A stretch of 64,000 bases of DNA from Leptolyngbya boryana PCC 6306 (GTDB taxonomy: Bacteria > Cyanobacteriota > Cyanobacteriia > Leptolyngbyales > Leptolyngbyaceae): the NCBI RefSeq assembly GCF_000353285.1, contig NZ_KB731324.1, positions 1,010,577-1,074,576 of the forward strand, written 5' to 3'. The notes below the pieces were generated by a model. That model was not told the DNA's origin, searched no databases, and saw only the letters and a program-made list of their open reading frames with translations. Position 1 is the first letter of the stretch, and every line of letters starts with the position of its first letter. This document shows, one piece after another, positions 8,419 through 17,616 of this stretch. A program made the translations under genes and the position numbers.

Positions 8419-9447
8419 TTATTCCGGTAATCCTAATAGTTCACCCGAACCTGGAACGACTGTTCCAATTCTTGATGGTTTCAACTCGTGAGTTGTGAAA
8501 AATTCCAAAGTACGATCGACACTTTCTTCTGGAACAATCACAACATAACCAATCCCCATATTAAAAGTATTAAACATGGCATTGGGTGCAACATTGCCCT
8601 GACTCGCTAACCAATGAAAAATCGGTAAAATTTCCCAAGCATGGGGATCAATTTCAACCGTTTGATTGGGCGCTAAACAGCGCGGCAAATTCTCTGGCAA
8701 ACCGCCTCCCGTAATGTGCGCCATGCCATGAATCTCAATTCCGGCTTTCAATGCTGCCAAGATCGGTTTGACATAAAGCTGAGTCGGTGTGAGTAAAACT
8801 TCACCTAAAGTCGCACCGCCCAAATCACTCGGTCGATCGCTCCAATCAAATCCACGATCGACCACGATTTTCCGTACCAAACTAAACCCATTGCTATGAA
8901 CGCCTGAACTCGCAAGCCCGATCGCGACATCGCCAACTTTCACACGCGAGCCATCTAAAATTCGGCCCTTTTCAACAATGCCAACACAAAATCCAGCCAA
9001 ATCATACTCATTCGGCTGGTAAAAACCGGGCATCTCCGCCGTCTCGCCCCCCATCAGGGCACATCCTGACAACTCACACCCTTGGGCAATTCCATCCACG
9101 ACATCGGCAAGCTGATCCGGTAGCAATTTTCCCGTCGCCACATAATCGAGGAAAAATAATGGTTCGGCTCCACAGGTCAACACATCGTTCACACACATCG
9201 CCACTAAGTCAATGCCAACCGTATTGTGAACATCGAGTTGATGTGCCAATTTTAGCTTCGTCCCAACTCCGTCCGTTCCTGAAACTAAGATCGGCTCTTG
9301 ATATCCAGACGGTAATTGAAATAACCCGCTGAATCCACCTAAGCCTCCTAAAACCTCAGAACGATAAGTACGCTTGACAGAATCGCGAATGCGATCAACA
9401 AACGCCCGTCCTGCTTCAACATCAACTCCTGCTTCCCGGTAATCCAT
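8419..9447 (-). CDS. purM: Phosphoribosylformylglycinamidine cyclo-ligase
   Basis: PurM (AIR synthetase) closes the imidazole ring in purine synthesis with ATP. The start is taken at ATG 9447 ([13 protein letters not shown]), giving 342 residues, the usual length; an in-frame ATG 33 bases upstream would add an unlikely tail. Visible family marks are [14 protein letters not shown], the metal/ATP-binding loop, then [10 protein letters not shown] and [12 protein letters not shown]. It is the first gene of a pair with rsmA. Confidence 0.95.
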   Translation of the reverse strand: MDYREAGVDVEAGRAFVDRIRDSVKRTYRSEVLGGLGGFSGLFQLPSGYQEPILVSGTDGVGTKLKLAHQLDVHNTVGIDLVAMCVNDVLTCGAEPLFFLDYVATGKLLPDQLADVVDGIAQGCELSGCALMGGETAEMPGFYQPNEYDLAGFCVGIVEKGRILDGSRVKVGDVAIGLASSGVHSNGFSLVRKIVVDRGFDWSDRPSDLGGATLGEVLLTPTQLYVKPILAALKAGIEIHGMAHITGGGLPENLPRCLAPNQTVEIDPHAWEILPIFHWLASQGNVAPNAMFNTFNMGIGYVVIVPEESVDRTLEFFTTHELKPSRIGTVVPGSGELLGLPE

Positions 9448-9701
9448 GAACCTGCGCGTGAATCTGCAAAACAACAGCATACCTCACAAAATGTATGAAG
9501 TTATCGTAAAGTTATCGTGAAGCTGAAAAATCCTCAGCCTGCCTATAAATCCCTAAAAGCCTTTGTATGCAAGACCTTCGTCTTTTGTCAGAATTTGAAG
9601 CTAATATGAAGTTTCATTTCGCACTGATAGCACCCTGATCCCCTGGGTAAAAACTTCATGCTAGTCTGTTGCAGTTCTGAACTCAGGAGTGAACACGGAG
9701 C
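9448..9701. other. Divergent promoter region between purM and rlpA
   Basis: This noncoding stretch must hold the promoters for purM (minus) and rlpA (plus). It is AT-rich near 9481-9560. The part after 9702 is highly structured and is listed separately. No operator was recognised with confidence. Confidence 0.4.
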
Positions 9702-9760
9702 GAGTACGAGTTAGCACAGCTTAAGTTGTGTCAGTTGGCAGACCGCCACATCTCGGACTC
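9702..9760 (+). promoter_or_regulatory. Candidate structured RNA leader of rlpA (three-way junction)
   Basis: An outer stem of nine pairs with one mismatch joins GAGTACGAG (9702-9710) to CTCGGACTC (9752-9760). Inside are two hairpins: CACAGC-TTAA-GTTGTG (9715-9730) and TGGC-AGACC-GCCA (9736-9748). Together they make a compact three-way junction ending 30 bases before the rlpA ATG. It does not match the c-di-AMP (ydaO) consensus known to me. Pairing is seen in the sequence; a regulatory role is inferred. Confidence 0.4.
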
Positions 9761-9790
9761 AAGGTTTGAAGTGAATCTCATATAGGATGT

Positions 9791-10843
9791 ATGAACCAAA
9801 AATTGATTAGCGGATTGACTGCCGCGTTACTGTGTTCCAGTACGGTCGGTGTGACCGCCGCCCTTGCGGAGTCCACCCAGGCAGCCAGCCAAGGATCGAA
9901 AGAGTCTACTGAGGCTCCCCGACCGTCTTCTCCAACCGTGGTGAAGATGGGCGAAGAACAAAAAGTCGGTGAACAGCTGACCCCCCAAAGCCAGGAATCG
10001 ATCGCGAAGATTCATTCGCACGAAATCTCTGGGCGTAAAGCCGCTACCCTCTATGTCCGTAATATTCCCGTTGTTACGTTTCTAGGTCAGTCCCGGATTT
10101 CCTCAGACGAAGTGAAAGTCGGTGAGGTTGCTGACTCCTCTACCCAAGCCGCGAAACTGAAATACGGTGCGTCTAATTCCCAAGTTGATACTCGCACTCC
10201 ATCGCGCCAGAATTCCTCTGCTGATCCAGTTAGAAGAGCCACTGAGATCGCAGCAAAATTAAACCAACTCCACCGTGACGGTATTAACGCAGATCAAATC
10301 ACCGTCCGATGGAACGAACAAAAGTCCGGCGATCGATTTGTGATCGAGGCAAATAAAAAAACGATCGTCGCGGTCGATCCAGAAACGATTCTGCCAAACT
10401 CAACGCGCGATCCTGAGCAAGATGCGCTCCAGGTTGCAAATCGTCTCCGCCGATTGCTTGGAAATGCAGAACCCCTGCGCCAAGTGTCGAATCGTCCGCA
10501 ACGTGCTCCTCAAGAAGTGGCTCTCGGTCCCATTCGGTTCCGCTCTCAGGGGATGGCGTCTTGGTATGGACCTGGCTTTCACGGCAATATGAGCGCGAGT
10601 GGTGAAGTGTTCAATCAGAACGCGATGACCGCGGCTCATCGAACTTTGCCCTTTGGTACGCTGGTGCAAGTAACCAATTTAGACAATGGTCGAACAGTGA
10701 CAGTGCGGATTAACGATCGTGGACCGTTCTCCGGTGGTCGCGTGATTGATTTGTCTGCAGGTGCGGCTCGTGTGCTCGGATTAGTTCAAAGCGGCGTTGC
10801 TCCCGTTCGCCTTGAAGTTCGAGACAGAATTGCAGGAAATTAG
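9791..10843 (+). CDS. rlpA: RlpA-type double-psi beta-barrel protein (septal lytic transglycosylase family)
   Basis: This 350-residue secreted protein has a signal peptide (about 1-26, ending near ALAES). A middle domain (about 75-230) includes KAATLYVRNIPVVTFLG. The C-terminal RlpA/DPBB domain (253-347) shows MASWYGPGFHGNMSASGE, TAAHRTLPFG and VRINDRGPF. In other bacteria RlpA cleaves naked peptidoglycan glycan strands at the septum. No lipobox cysteine is visible, so this form is probably soluble in the periplasm. The leader contains a candidate RNA structure. Confidence 0.88.
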   Translation: MNQKLISGLTAALLCSSTVGVTAALAESTQAASQGSKESTEAPRPSSPTVVKMGEEQKVGEQLTPQSQESIAKIHSHEISGRKAATLYVRNIPVVTFLGQSRISSDEVKVGEVADSSTQAAKLKYGASNSQVDTRTPSRQNSSADPVRRATEIAAKLNQLHRDGINADQITVRWNEQKSGDRFVIEANKKTIVAVDPETILPNSTRDPEQDALQVANRLRRLLGNAEPLRQVSNRPQRAPQEVALGPIRFRSQGMASWYGPGFHGNMSASGEVFNQNAMTAAHRTLPFGTLVQVTNLDNGRTVTVRINDRGPFSGGRVIDLSAGAARVLGLVQSGVAPVRLEVRDRIAGN

Positions 10844-10978
10844 AAGTTTAGGACATTCGGATGGGTGAATTGTTCACTCCTGTTCAATGCTGCAATTGAA
10901 ATTTCGCGGTTGATTTGCAGCACCCATCTATGAATTTCTAGATTGAGTTGATTTTTCTGAGTACAGACTCTGATCCTC

Positions 10979-11024
10979 TATCCTCGCTGAATCAGTGAGG
11001 ATGGAGGATTTATCCTCACTGATT
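10979..11024. terminator. Nested hairpins between convergent rlpA and midA genes
   Basis: A perfect 13-bp stem joins AATCAGTGAGGAT (10990-11002) to ATCCTCACTGATT (11012-11024) around a 9-base loop. A third arm, ATCCTCGCTGA (10980-10990), can pair with the same left strand instead. The position between two converging genes suggests a two-way terminator, although no long T-run follows. Confidence 0.5.
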
Positions 11025-11048
11025 TCCTACACCTACAGGTGATTCGGC

Positions 11049-12233
11049 TCAATCATGGGTTAGCCCTTTTAGTTTGATGTCTGCATTTAGCCCTTTGCTC
11101 TGAATCAAAACCTCAAATCCACCTAATCCCATTGGATTCATCAGTTGATGCAATGCGTCGCGGCGCTGCAATCGATTTTGTAAATCCTCGCTACTGGTCG
11201 GTTCGGTGAGAGTCAATTGCGATAATCGATCGCCCAAGCCTAACGCCATTAAAAATAAACCTTGCTGAGTTAATCCCACAGTCTGCAATCCTGACAATTC
11301 TCCCTGTAATTGCAGCGCCGTGAAATTCACATGAGCCGTAATATCTTGTTCTCCCACATATATATATGGATCGTTGTGATGGCTATGTTGGTAGTAGCAT
11401 TGCAATGTTCCCCCTGATCGCATAGGATTGTAATACCGCGTCGCTGAATATCCATAGTCGATCGTTAAAACGAACCCAGATTTTAGCCGTTTCGCAATCG
11501 CATCCATCCAATCGAGCGCAGCTAAATTGACTTCGGTTCGATATCCCTCTGCATAGCCAGAAACATCAACGCCCACAAACTCAAAATACTTCGCTAATCT
11601 CTCGCTTGAAAGCTCAGCGATCGTTTCACTGAATCTGTTATCGATGAGTTCAACATAAATTTCTTTCAGTTGATGATCCTGAACCGTCACCAAATGTACT
11701 GGAAAGGCATCGACTAATTCGTTGGAAAAGAAACATCCCACGATCGACGATTCTGGAATATTCTCGATCGTCGTCCAATCAATACGTGCGCCTTTTTCAA
11801 TCCAACGTCCTAATCGCTGCCGCTGTTCAATCACATGGGCTGCCGACTTCTCAAGGATTAAATAAGACAGCGCAGAAAAACAATCTAAATCTCGGCGCTC
11901 TAGATATCGCAAAATATCCACAGCCAGCAATCCTTGACCCGCACCCATTTCCACTACAGTGAATGGATTCGGCTGACCCAAGACCTGCCACATGTCGATC
12001 AACTGTTCCGCCAGCAATTCCCCAAAATCAAAAGACAAATGGGACGAAGTGAAAAAATCACCCTTCGCCCCAATTTTCTCGCGCTGTCGCGTGTAATAGC
12101 CCAATTGCGGGCAATACAGCGCAAGATCCATAAATTCGGCAAACGTTAACCGTGAACATCCGCGAATTCGCTGCGATATTAAATTGTAAAGAGGACTCGA
12201 CTCGTCCAAAGATTGATTGTCCTGAGCAAACAC
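11049..12233 (-). CDS. MidA/NDUFAF7-family SAM-dependent methyltransferase
   Basis: This 394-residue class I methyltransferase of the DUF185/MidA family has its SAM site at about residues 93-106 (VVEMGAGQGLLAVDIL). Before it come YYTRQREKIGAKGDFFTS and SFDFGELLAEQL, both typical of the family. The mitochondrial homologue NDUFAF7 dimethylates an arginine of the 49-kDa subunit (NDUFS2) of complex I. The cyanobacterial relative of that subunit, NdhH, is encoded about 1.1 kb away on the same strand. The substrate here is unproven. Confidence 0.9.
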   Translation of the reverse strand: MFAQDNQSLDESSPLYNLISQRIRGCSRLTFAEFMDLALYCPQLGYYTRQREKIGAKGDFFTSSHLSFDFGELLAEQLIDMWQVLGQPNPFTVVEMGAGQGLLAVDILRYLERRDLDCFSALSYLILEKSAAHVIEQRQRLGRWIEKGARIDWTTIENIPESSIVGCFFSNELVDAFPVHLVTVQDHQLKEIYVELIDNRFSETIAELSSERLAKYFEFVGVDVSGYAEGYRTEVNLAALDWMDAIAKRLKSGFVLTIDYGYSATRYYNPMRSGGTLQCYYQHSHHNDPYIYVGEQDITAHVNFTALQLQGELSGLQTVGLTQQGLFLMALGLGDRLSQLTLTEPTSSEDLQNRLQRRDALHQLMNPMGLGGFEVLIQSKGLNADIKLKGLTHD

Positions 12234-12400
12234 AATTCACCTGAATACTAGAAACGATCGTCTTTCACTCTATTGCATTTTTTAGCTGGCTACAGTAGAG
12301 TATCTGTACTAAATCGCTATCTAAACTGAAATCTAGGATTCAGGAAGGAGGGATGCACGTCCACTAAAAATCAAAAACTGCACCACACTCCGCCTAGGGT

Positions 12401-12619
12401 TTACGCTTTTGCCAAAGCAGGTTCTTCTGCTGCGACATTCGTTGTAGCCTGCGGAGCATCAAATGCTACGATGAACTTCGCGTTTGGACGGGTCTGAGTC
12501 AGAACCTTCAAATACGAATCTGCATCGTTACGACGACGGAACCGAATGACAACCTGACGTTGGAGGTCAGAAGTCAACTGATATACAACCCAGGGAGTTA
12601 GCTGCTCTTGGTACTTCAT
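12401..12619 (-). CDS. Small conserved cyanobacterial protein
   Basis: This 72-residue protein reads as KYQEQLTPWVVYQL then QRQVVIRFRRRNDADSYL and NAKFIVAFD. The beta-alpha-beta look and the basic RFRRRND patch suggest a small folded domain like those of SPOR or ferredoxin-like type, but no family is certain. The last 20 residues are alanine-rich and probably disordered. It stands alone on the minus strand between the MidA-type gene and ndhH. Confidence 0.7.
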   Translation of the reverse strand: MKYQEQLTPWVVYQLTSDLQRQVVIRFRRRNDADSYLKVLTQTRPNAKFIVAFDAPQATTNVAAEEPALAKA

Positions 12620-13290
12620 AATTCAACCGTGGAGAATAAGGGCGTTACAAGAAATGAACAATCACTCGAATTAAGCTTAAGATCCGGTTTTGGAGAGAAA
12701 CGCTACATCTAGGGGTCGCGCTTCAGTTCACATACTATTGATAGCGTCTAAGTTGAAAAAAGTCAATCTTTTTGCTGCAAGAGCGTCTGTCCGTGCATTC
12801 GCTCAGTGTTATTGCTGAAATTGGCGGACGAGTGGCTAGAATGGAGCACCATTTCACAGCAGAGTAGGCAAAGTAGAAAAATCTCCTACTTTAGTCGAAT
12901 AGCCAAACGCTCTCACAGAAGTATAGATTGTTAATTCAGATACGCTACAAATTCTACGAAACTCCTCGATCGAATCCTTGAACTCATTAGAGTGCTGCGA
13001 GCCATAGAATCGCCTGAAATACATCCCTGAAAGCTACTCCAGCATACGCACTAGCTGAGTCTCTAGCAGGAATATCCGTATACAGACGAAAATAAAGTCA
13101 CGCTTCTCAAACAATATCCAGCACTGAGCTGTTGACGGAAACTGATTTTGGGTTGCCTCCGTGTGAGCACAGAACGAGATTAAAAAAAGTTTATTGAAAG
13201 CTTAAAATCTAGCCGCAACTCATACTAGCTTAAAATGAAGCATTTGAGGACATCATGTTGTGTTTTATCAAACGCGATACAGAATGCAAC
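12620..13290. other. Long noncoding stretch upstream of the small minus-strand gene
   Basis: About 670 bases contain no convincing gene. It holds small hairpins, including AAAGTAG/CTACTTT at 12870-12892 and a possible long-range GTCCG/CGGAC stem at about 12790-12832. A small RNA is possible, but no known family was recognised and no terminator-like end is clear. Confidence 0.35.
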
Positions 13291-13316
13291 AAAAAAGGCA
13301 GGTTCGTTACCTGCCT
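13291..13316 (-). terminator. Intrinsic terminator of ndhH
   Basis: Perfect 8-bp stem AGGCAGGT/ACCTGCCT (13296-13303 and 13309-13316) with a 5-base loop. Read on the minus strand it is followed by six T residues, 28 bases after the ndhH stop codon. Confidence 0.85.
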
Positions 13317-13343
13317 GGAGTTGATGAGGTCTGGGCAAGGAGT

Positions 13344-14528
13344 TTAGCGATCGACTGATCCCATAATGATGTCGATACTACCGAGAATCGTAACGATATC
13401 TGCCACCTTCATGCCCTTGACCAAGTAGGGGAGAATCTGCACGTTGTTGAAGTCTGCTGCCCGAACTTTGAAGCGCCACGGGAAGATATGATCCTCTCCC
13501 ATGATGAAGACACCCAATTCGCCTTTGCCGCTTTCGAGTCGAACGTAGTGTTCTCCTTTGGGGATCTTGAATGTCGGTGCGATCTTCTTACCAATGAATT
13601 GATAATCGGGTCCATTCCAGTCAGATTTGGGACCTTCGAGCATCCGCTTCGCTTCCAAATTCTCAAATGGTCCACCTGGCAAGCCTTTAATTGCTTGTCT
13701 GATGATTTTGACGGACTCACGCATTTCGCGAATCCGCACTAGGTAACGCGCAAAGCAATCTCCTGCGGTTTCCCAATGCACATCCCAATCTAGCTCGTCA
13801 TAGCGCTCGTATTTGTCAACTTTCCGCAAGTCCCAGTTCACGCCAGAGGCGCGCAGCATTGGACCGGATAAGCTCCAGTTAATAGCATCTTCGCGAGTGA
13901 TGACTCCAATACCATCGACACGACGACGGAAGATTGGATTATCAGTAATCAGCTTCTCGTATTCATCGACTTTCGGCATGAAATAGTCGCAGAAGTCTAA
14001 GCACTTATCCACCCAACCGTACGGCAGATCCGCAGCAACACCGCCGATTCTAAAGTAGTTGTGGTTAACCATGCGGTAGCCTGTTGCTGCTTCCCACAGG
14101 TCGTAGATCAGTTCGCGTTCGCGGAAGATGTAGAAGAAAGGAGTTTGTGCGCCGACATCTGCCATAAACGGACCAAGCCACAGGAGGTGATTTGCGATCC
14201 GGTTCAATTCCAGCATGATCATCCGGATGTAGCTGGCGCGTTTCGGAACGGGGATCCCAGCGAGTTGTTCGGGAGCATTGACCGTGATGGCTTCGTTGAA
14301 CATGCCTGCCGCGTAGTCCCAACGGCTAACATAAGGCACGAACATAATGTTGGTACGGTTTTCGGCGATTTTCTCCATGCCGCGATGAAGATAGCCAATG
14401 ACAGGTTCGCAATCGACCACGTTCTCGCCGTCGAGCGTGACGATTAAGCGCATTACCCCGTGCATGGAGGGGTGATGCGGACCCATGTTGAGAACCATGG
14501 GTTCTGTTTTGGTTTCGATCATTGCCAT
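13344..14528 (-). CDS. ndhH: NAD(P)H-quinone oxidoreductase subunit H
   Basis: NdhH is the 49-kDa-type subunit of the photosynthetic NDH-1 complex in the thylakoid membrane, next to the quinone site. It works in respiration, cyclic electron flow and CO2 uptake. The 394 residues show [16 protein letters not shown] (13-28), [15 protein letters not shown] (45-59) and the C-terminal [19 protein letters not shown]49 in YLHRG aligns with the arginine methylated by NDUFAF7 in mammals. The gene is transcribed alone and ends in a strong terminator. Confidence 0.97.
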   Translation of the reverse strand: MAMIETKTEPMVLNMGPHHPSMHGVMRLIVTLDGENVVDCEPVIGYLHRGMEKIAENRTNIMFVPYVSRWDYAAGMFNEAITVNAPEQLAGIPVPKRASYIRMIMLELNRIANHLLWLGPFMADVGAQTPFFYIFRERELIYDLWEAATGYRMVNHNYFRIGGVAADLPYGWVDKCLDFCDYFMPKVDEYEKLITDNPIFRRRVDGIGVITREDAINWSLSGPMLRASGVNWDLRKVDKYERYDELDWDVHWETAGDCFARYLVRIREMRESVKIIRQAIKGLPGGPFENLEAKRMLEGPKSDWNGPDYQFIGKKIAPTFKIPKGEHYVRLESGKGELGVFIMGEDHIFPWRFKVRAADFNNVQILPYLVKGMKVADIVTILGSIDIIMGSVDR

Positions 14529-14720
14529 CGGTGTTCTGCCTCTCGATTCACAGATTTTGGGAAAAGCTTAGATTTCGGGCTTTTGGGCGCTTGTTGCACT
14601 TTTTTAATTATAGAGAATCATGCCTCTTCGTGCGGTTTGGAATCAATTTTGTCAGGATTCAATTTACACTTAGACCCGGATAGAATTAAGTCGATGGCGC
14701 AGTGAGCGCCCTTTGTTTTC

Positions 14721-15584
14721 ATGACTTTAGATTTTCACCATATTCCAGTTTTGAGTCGCGAAGTGATCGAAGGTTTGGCGATTCAAAGCGGTGGACATTA
14801 TTTGGATGCAACGGTTGGTGGTGGTGGGCATAGTGCGTTGATTTTGGCAGCGGCGGATGCGGTGCAGTTAAGCGCGATCGACCAGGATGAAACTGCGATC
14901 GCGGCAGCAAAAGCGAAATTAGGCGATCGTGTTACGTTCTATCACGAAAATTTCTCAGAATTTGATCCCGGTGATACACGATTTGATGGAATTTTGGCGG
15001 ATTTGGGTGTGAGTTCGGTTCAGCTGGATGTGGCCGATCGCGGGTTTAGTTTTCGGCAGGAAGCGGCACTCGATATGCGGATGGATCGCAGGCAGGAGTT
15101 GACAGCTGCTGAGATTGTGAATCATTGGGAAGAGTCGAAGCTGGCTGATATTTTTTACACCTATGGCGAGGAGAGACTGTCGCGGCGAATTGCCAAGCGA
15201 ATTGTCGAACAGCGACCGTTTAAGACGACGACGGAATTAGCGGATGCGATCGCACACTCCGTTCCGAAGCAATATCGATATGGTCGAATTCATCCGGCAA
15301 CTCGCGTGTTTCAAGGATTGCGAATTGCAGTGAATCGAGAACTTGAGGTGTTGGAGACTTTGATTGCGAAAGCTCCGATGTGGCTAAAACCAGGCGGGCG
15401 GATTGCAATTATTAGTTTTCATAGTTTGGAAGATCGGATCGTTAAGCATCGACTGAAAGAGTCGGAACTTTTGACAGTACTCACAAAGAAGCCGATTATT
15501 GCCCAGGAGGATGAGATTCGGGAGAATGTCAGATCTCGATCGGCGAAGTTGCGAATTGCAGAGAGGAAAGCGATCGACCATTAA
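14721..15584 (+). CDS. rsmH: 16S rRNA (cytosine1402-N4)-methyltransferase
   Basis: RsmH (MraW) methylates the amino group of C1402 in the ribosomal decoding centre. The 287-residue protein starts [15 protein letters not shown] and has the SAM loop [14 protein letters not shown] (about 29-42). [16 protein letters not shown] and the C-terminal [14 protein letters not shown] are diagnostic. It is divergent from ndhH and is not followed here by the usual ftsL-ftsI cell-division cluster, as is normal in cyanobacteria. A strong terminator follows. Confidence 0.95.
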   Translation: MTLDFHHIPVLSREVIEGLAIQSGGHYLDATVGGGGHSALILAAADAVQLSAIDQDETAIAAAKAKLGDRVTFYHENFSEFDPGDTRFDGILADLGVSSVQLDVADRGFSFRQEAALDMRMDRRQELTAAEIVNHWEESKLADIFYTYGEERLSRRIAKRIVEQRPFKTTTELADAIAHSVPKQYRYGRIHPATRVFQGLRIAVNRELEVLETLIAKAPMWLKPGGRIAIISFHSLEDRIVKHRLKESELLTVLTKKPIIAQEDEIRENVRSRSAKLRIAERKAIDH

Positions 15585-15612
15585 TTGTTCTAGTTCTTCC
15601 TCGTCTCAGGCT

Positions 15613-15660
15613 TTAAAGAGTTTGATAGACTCAGATCTCTGCCAAACTCTTTAATTTTTT
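15613..15660 (+). terminator. Intrinsic terminator of rsmH
   Basis: Perfect 12-bp stem TTAAAGAGTTTG (15613-15624) with CAAACTCTTTAA (15643-15654), followed by six T residues. It separates rsmH from hisC, whose ATG lies five bases further on, so hisC translation begins almost at the terminator. Confidence 0.85.
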
Positions 15661-15664
15661 GATC

Positions 15665-16738
15665 ATGCTTGAGTTCATTCGCTCCGATCTGGCTGAATTT
15701 GCGGCATATAACACGCAGCATACAGATAATTCACATCTGGATCATCCCGATCGCTTAGATGTGAATGAAAATCCATACGATCTCCCGGATGAACTCAAGC
15801 AAAAATTAGCCTGGACTTGGCAAAATGAAATCGAGTCCAATCGATATCCAGATGGCGGATATTTAGCGCTGAAAGATGCGATCGCGCAATACGCTGGAAC
15901 GCAATTCACCAACTCAAATATTTCAGTGGGCAACGGCTCAGATGAATTGATTCGCTCGATTCTGATGTGTACTTGTTTGAATGGCGAAGGGTCGATTCTC
16001 GTTGCCAATCCAACGTTCTCCATGTATGGAATTTTGGCGAAGACTTTGGGAATTCCAGTGGTGAGTGTGGATCGTTCTCCTAAGAATTTCGAGATTGATT
16101 TGCAAGCGGCTCAGAATGCGATCGATACTCAAGCGATTCGTGTTGTTTTTGTTGTTCATCCGAATTCGCCGACAGGAAATGCGCTGACTTCTGCCGAAAT
16201 TGCCTGGTTAAAAAGTCTGCCGCAAAACATTCTAGTTGTGATTGATGAGGCTTATTTTGAATTTAGCCAGACGACTTTGGCGGATCAATTGCTGGAACGC
16301 CCGAATTGGATCATTTTGAGAACGTTTTCTAAAGCATTTCGATTAGCAGCGCATCGGGTTGGATATGCGATCGCGCATCCTGAAATGATTGAAGCGTTAG
16401 AGAAAATGCGTTTACCGTTCAATTTGCCCAGTTTCTCGATCGCTGCGGCGCGGTTGGCTTTGGCAGAACGCGATTCTCTTTTAGAAGTCGTGTCAGAGAT
16501 TTTAGAACAAAGAGCGATCGTTTATCAAAAACTCGAACAACTGCCAAATCTGCAACTTTGGCAGAGTGCAGCAAACTTTATTTACGCGCGATCGAGTCAT
16601 GATTTAGAGCAATTAACCGAACAATTGAGACAGCAAAGAACGATTATTCGGCATACAGGTGGCGGGTTGCGGATTACGATCGGAACACCGGATGAAAATG
16701 TACGCATGTTCGATCGACTCAAGAATGCTCTGACCTAG
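15665..16738 (+). CDS. hisC: Histidinol-phosphate aminotransferase
   Basis: HisC is a PLP enzyme that converts imidazole-acetol phosphate to histidinol phosphate in histidine synthesis. The ATG at 15665 gives 357 residues ([12 protein letters not shown]); a TTG two codons upstream is possible. Visible marks are [21 protein letters not shown] and the PLP-lysine segment [16 protein letters not shown]. Other family members act on aromatic amino acids, so some doubt remains about the substrate. Confidence 0.9.
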   Translation: MLEFIRSDLAEFAAYNTQHTDNSHLDHPDRLDVNENPYDLPDELKQKLAWTWQNEIESNRYPDGGYLALKDAIAQYAGTQFTNSNISVGNGSDELIRSILMCTCLNGEGSILVANPTFSMYGILAKTLGIPVVSVDRSPKNFEIDLQAAQNAIDTQAIRVVFVVHPNSPTGNALTSAEIAWLKSLPQNILVVIDEAYFEFSQTTLADQLLERPNWIILRTFSKAFRLAAHRVGYAIAHPEMIEALEKMRLPFNLPSFSIAAARLALAERDSLLEVVSEILEQRAIVYQKLEQLPNLQLWQSAANFIYARSSHDLEQLTEQLRQQRTIIRHTGGGLRITIGTPDENVRMFDRLKNALT

Positions 16739-16748
16739 CTCAATTTCT

Positions 16749-17057
16749 ATGCGAGTCATTAGTCGAAGCACCCTGAGAAAGTTTTGGGAGAAACACGCGA
16801 ATGCTCAGACCAGTTTGCTAACTTGGTATGAGCGTGTGGTGTCGAACTCGTTTGATACCTTTGTTCAAGTCAGAGAGGTGTTTCCTTCTGCGGATTTAGT
16901 CGGAAATTTTATCGTCAATATTGGTGGTAACAATTATCGATTAATCACGTACTTGGATTATCGGTTTCAGATCATTTTTATTCGAGCAGTTCTGACTCAT
17001 GCAGAATACGACGAGGAGGATTGGAAAAATGACGACTGGTTTGAAGATGCCGAGTAG
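16749..17057 (+). CDS. HigB-type mRNA interferase toxin
   Basis: This 102-residue RelE/HigB-fold protein reads as RVISRSTLRKFWEKH, then NIGGNNYRLITYLDYRFQIIFIRAVLTHAEYDEEDW, the standard HigB core. HigB toxins cut mRNA on the ribosome and are held inactive by HigA. The toxin comes first, which is the typical higBA order. It overlaps the antitoxin gene by 29 bases. Confidence 0.9.
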   Translation: MRVISRSTLRKFWEKHANAQTSLLTWYERVVSNSFDTFVQVREVFPSADLVGNFIVNIGGNNYRLITYLDYRFQIIFIRAVLTHAEYDEEDWKNDDWFEDAE

Positions 17058-17448
17058 TTATTATATGCAATTGATTAATGCGTTTCCTCCTCGTCCGATT
17101 ACTGATGATGCGGAACTGTTAGCAACGCAAGCTCGGATTAATGCGATTCTGGATCGCAGTCCTTTGACGCAGGATGATCAGGATTATCTCAAGGTTTTAG
17201 GGACGCTAGTTTATGAGTATGAGGAAAGGACGGAAGTTTTTCCAAGGCTGACGGGACTTGCATTGCTTAAGTTGCTGATGACGGAGATGAATTTGCTGCC
17301 TCAAGATCTAGTGCCGATTTTGGAAGATGAATCGATCGTAGATGGGATTTTAAGCGGTGCAGTTCAACCCTCGAAGCTTCAAGTGCAACAGTTAGCGACG
17401 TTCTTTCGGGTGTCTCCACAATCTCTAGAAATGCGATCGCGAGTGTAA
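17029..17448 (+). CDS. HigA-type antitoxin (XRE-like)
   Basis: The protein has 139 residues from ATG 17029. The start is chosen because a strong Shine-Dalgarno sequence, GAGGAGGA (17013-17020), lies eight bases upstream within the toxin gene. An earlier GTG/TTG start would skip this signal. The C-terminal half (LALLKLLMTEMNLLPQDLVPIL to VQQLATFFRVSPQSL) is the HTH of HigA antitoxins found with this toxin. HigA usually represses the operon. Confidence 0.88.
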   Translation: MTTGLKMPSSYYMQLINAFPPRPITDDAELLATQARINAILDRSPLTQDDQDYLKVLGTLVYEYEERTEVFPRLTGLALLKLLMTEMNLLPQDLVPILEDESIVDGILSGAVQPSKLQVQQLATFFRVSPQSLEMRSRV

Positions 17449-17483
17449 GAAATGCGATCGCGCTTTGTTTCAGATGCGATCGC
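17433..17483. repeat. Cluster of three HIP1 palindromes
   Basis: GCGATCGC occurs at 17433-17440, 17454-17461 and 17476-17483, so the starts are spaced 21 and 22 bases. The first copy lies in the last codons of the antitoxin gene and the other two follow its stop codon. HIP1 is frequent genome-wide, but this density with near two-turn spacing stands out. Confidence 0.7.
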
Positions 17484-17616
17484 TTTGTGGCGTGAAGCGA
17501 TCGTTCCATTAAAAACAGCAAATGAATGAAAAAGTAACGAAATTCAGCAGTCTCGATTGCAAGTTTGCCTACGTCCTAGATAATAGGTCTGGTGACTTGC
17601 GCCTCTTGTATTGCTT

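Noticed and set aside
9600-9790. Possible c-di-AMP (ydaO) riboswitch upstream of rlpA
   Set aside because: The conserved blocks of that class, such as the GGGGAACC and CAGCUAACCUCGUA segments, are not found on the plus strand. A GCTAAC-TCGTA resemblance occurs only on the minus strand, where it would not lead into a suitable gene. A different structure is reported instead.
12820-12870. tRNA-like string (GGCGGACGAGTGGCTAGA) in the long noncoding block
   Set aside because: No matching acceptor strand, T arm or anticodon stem follows.
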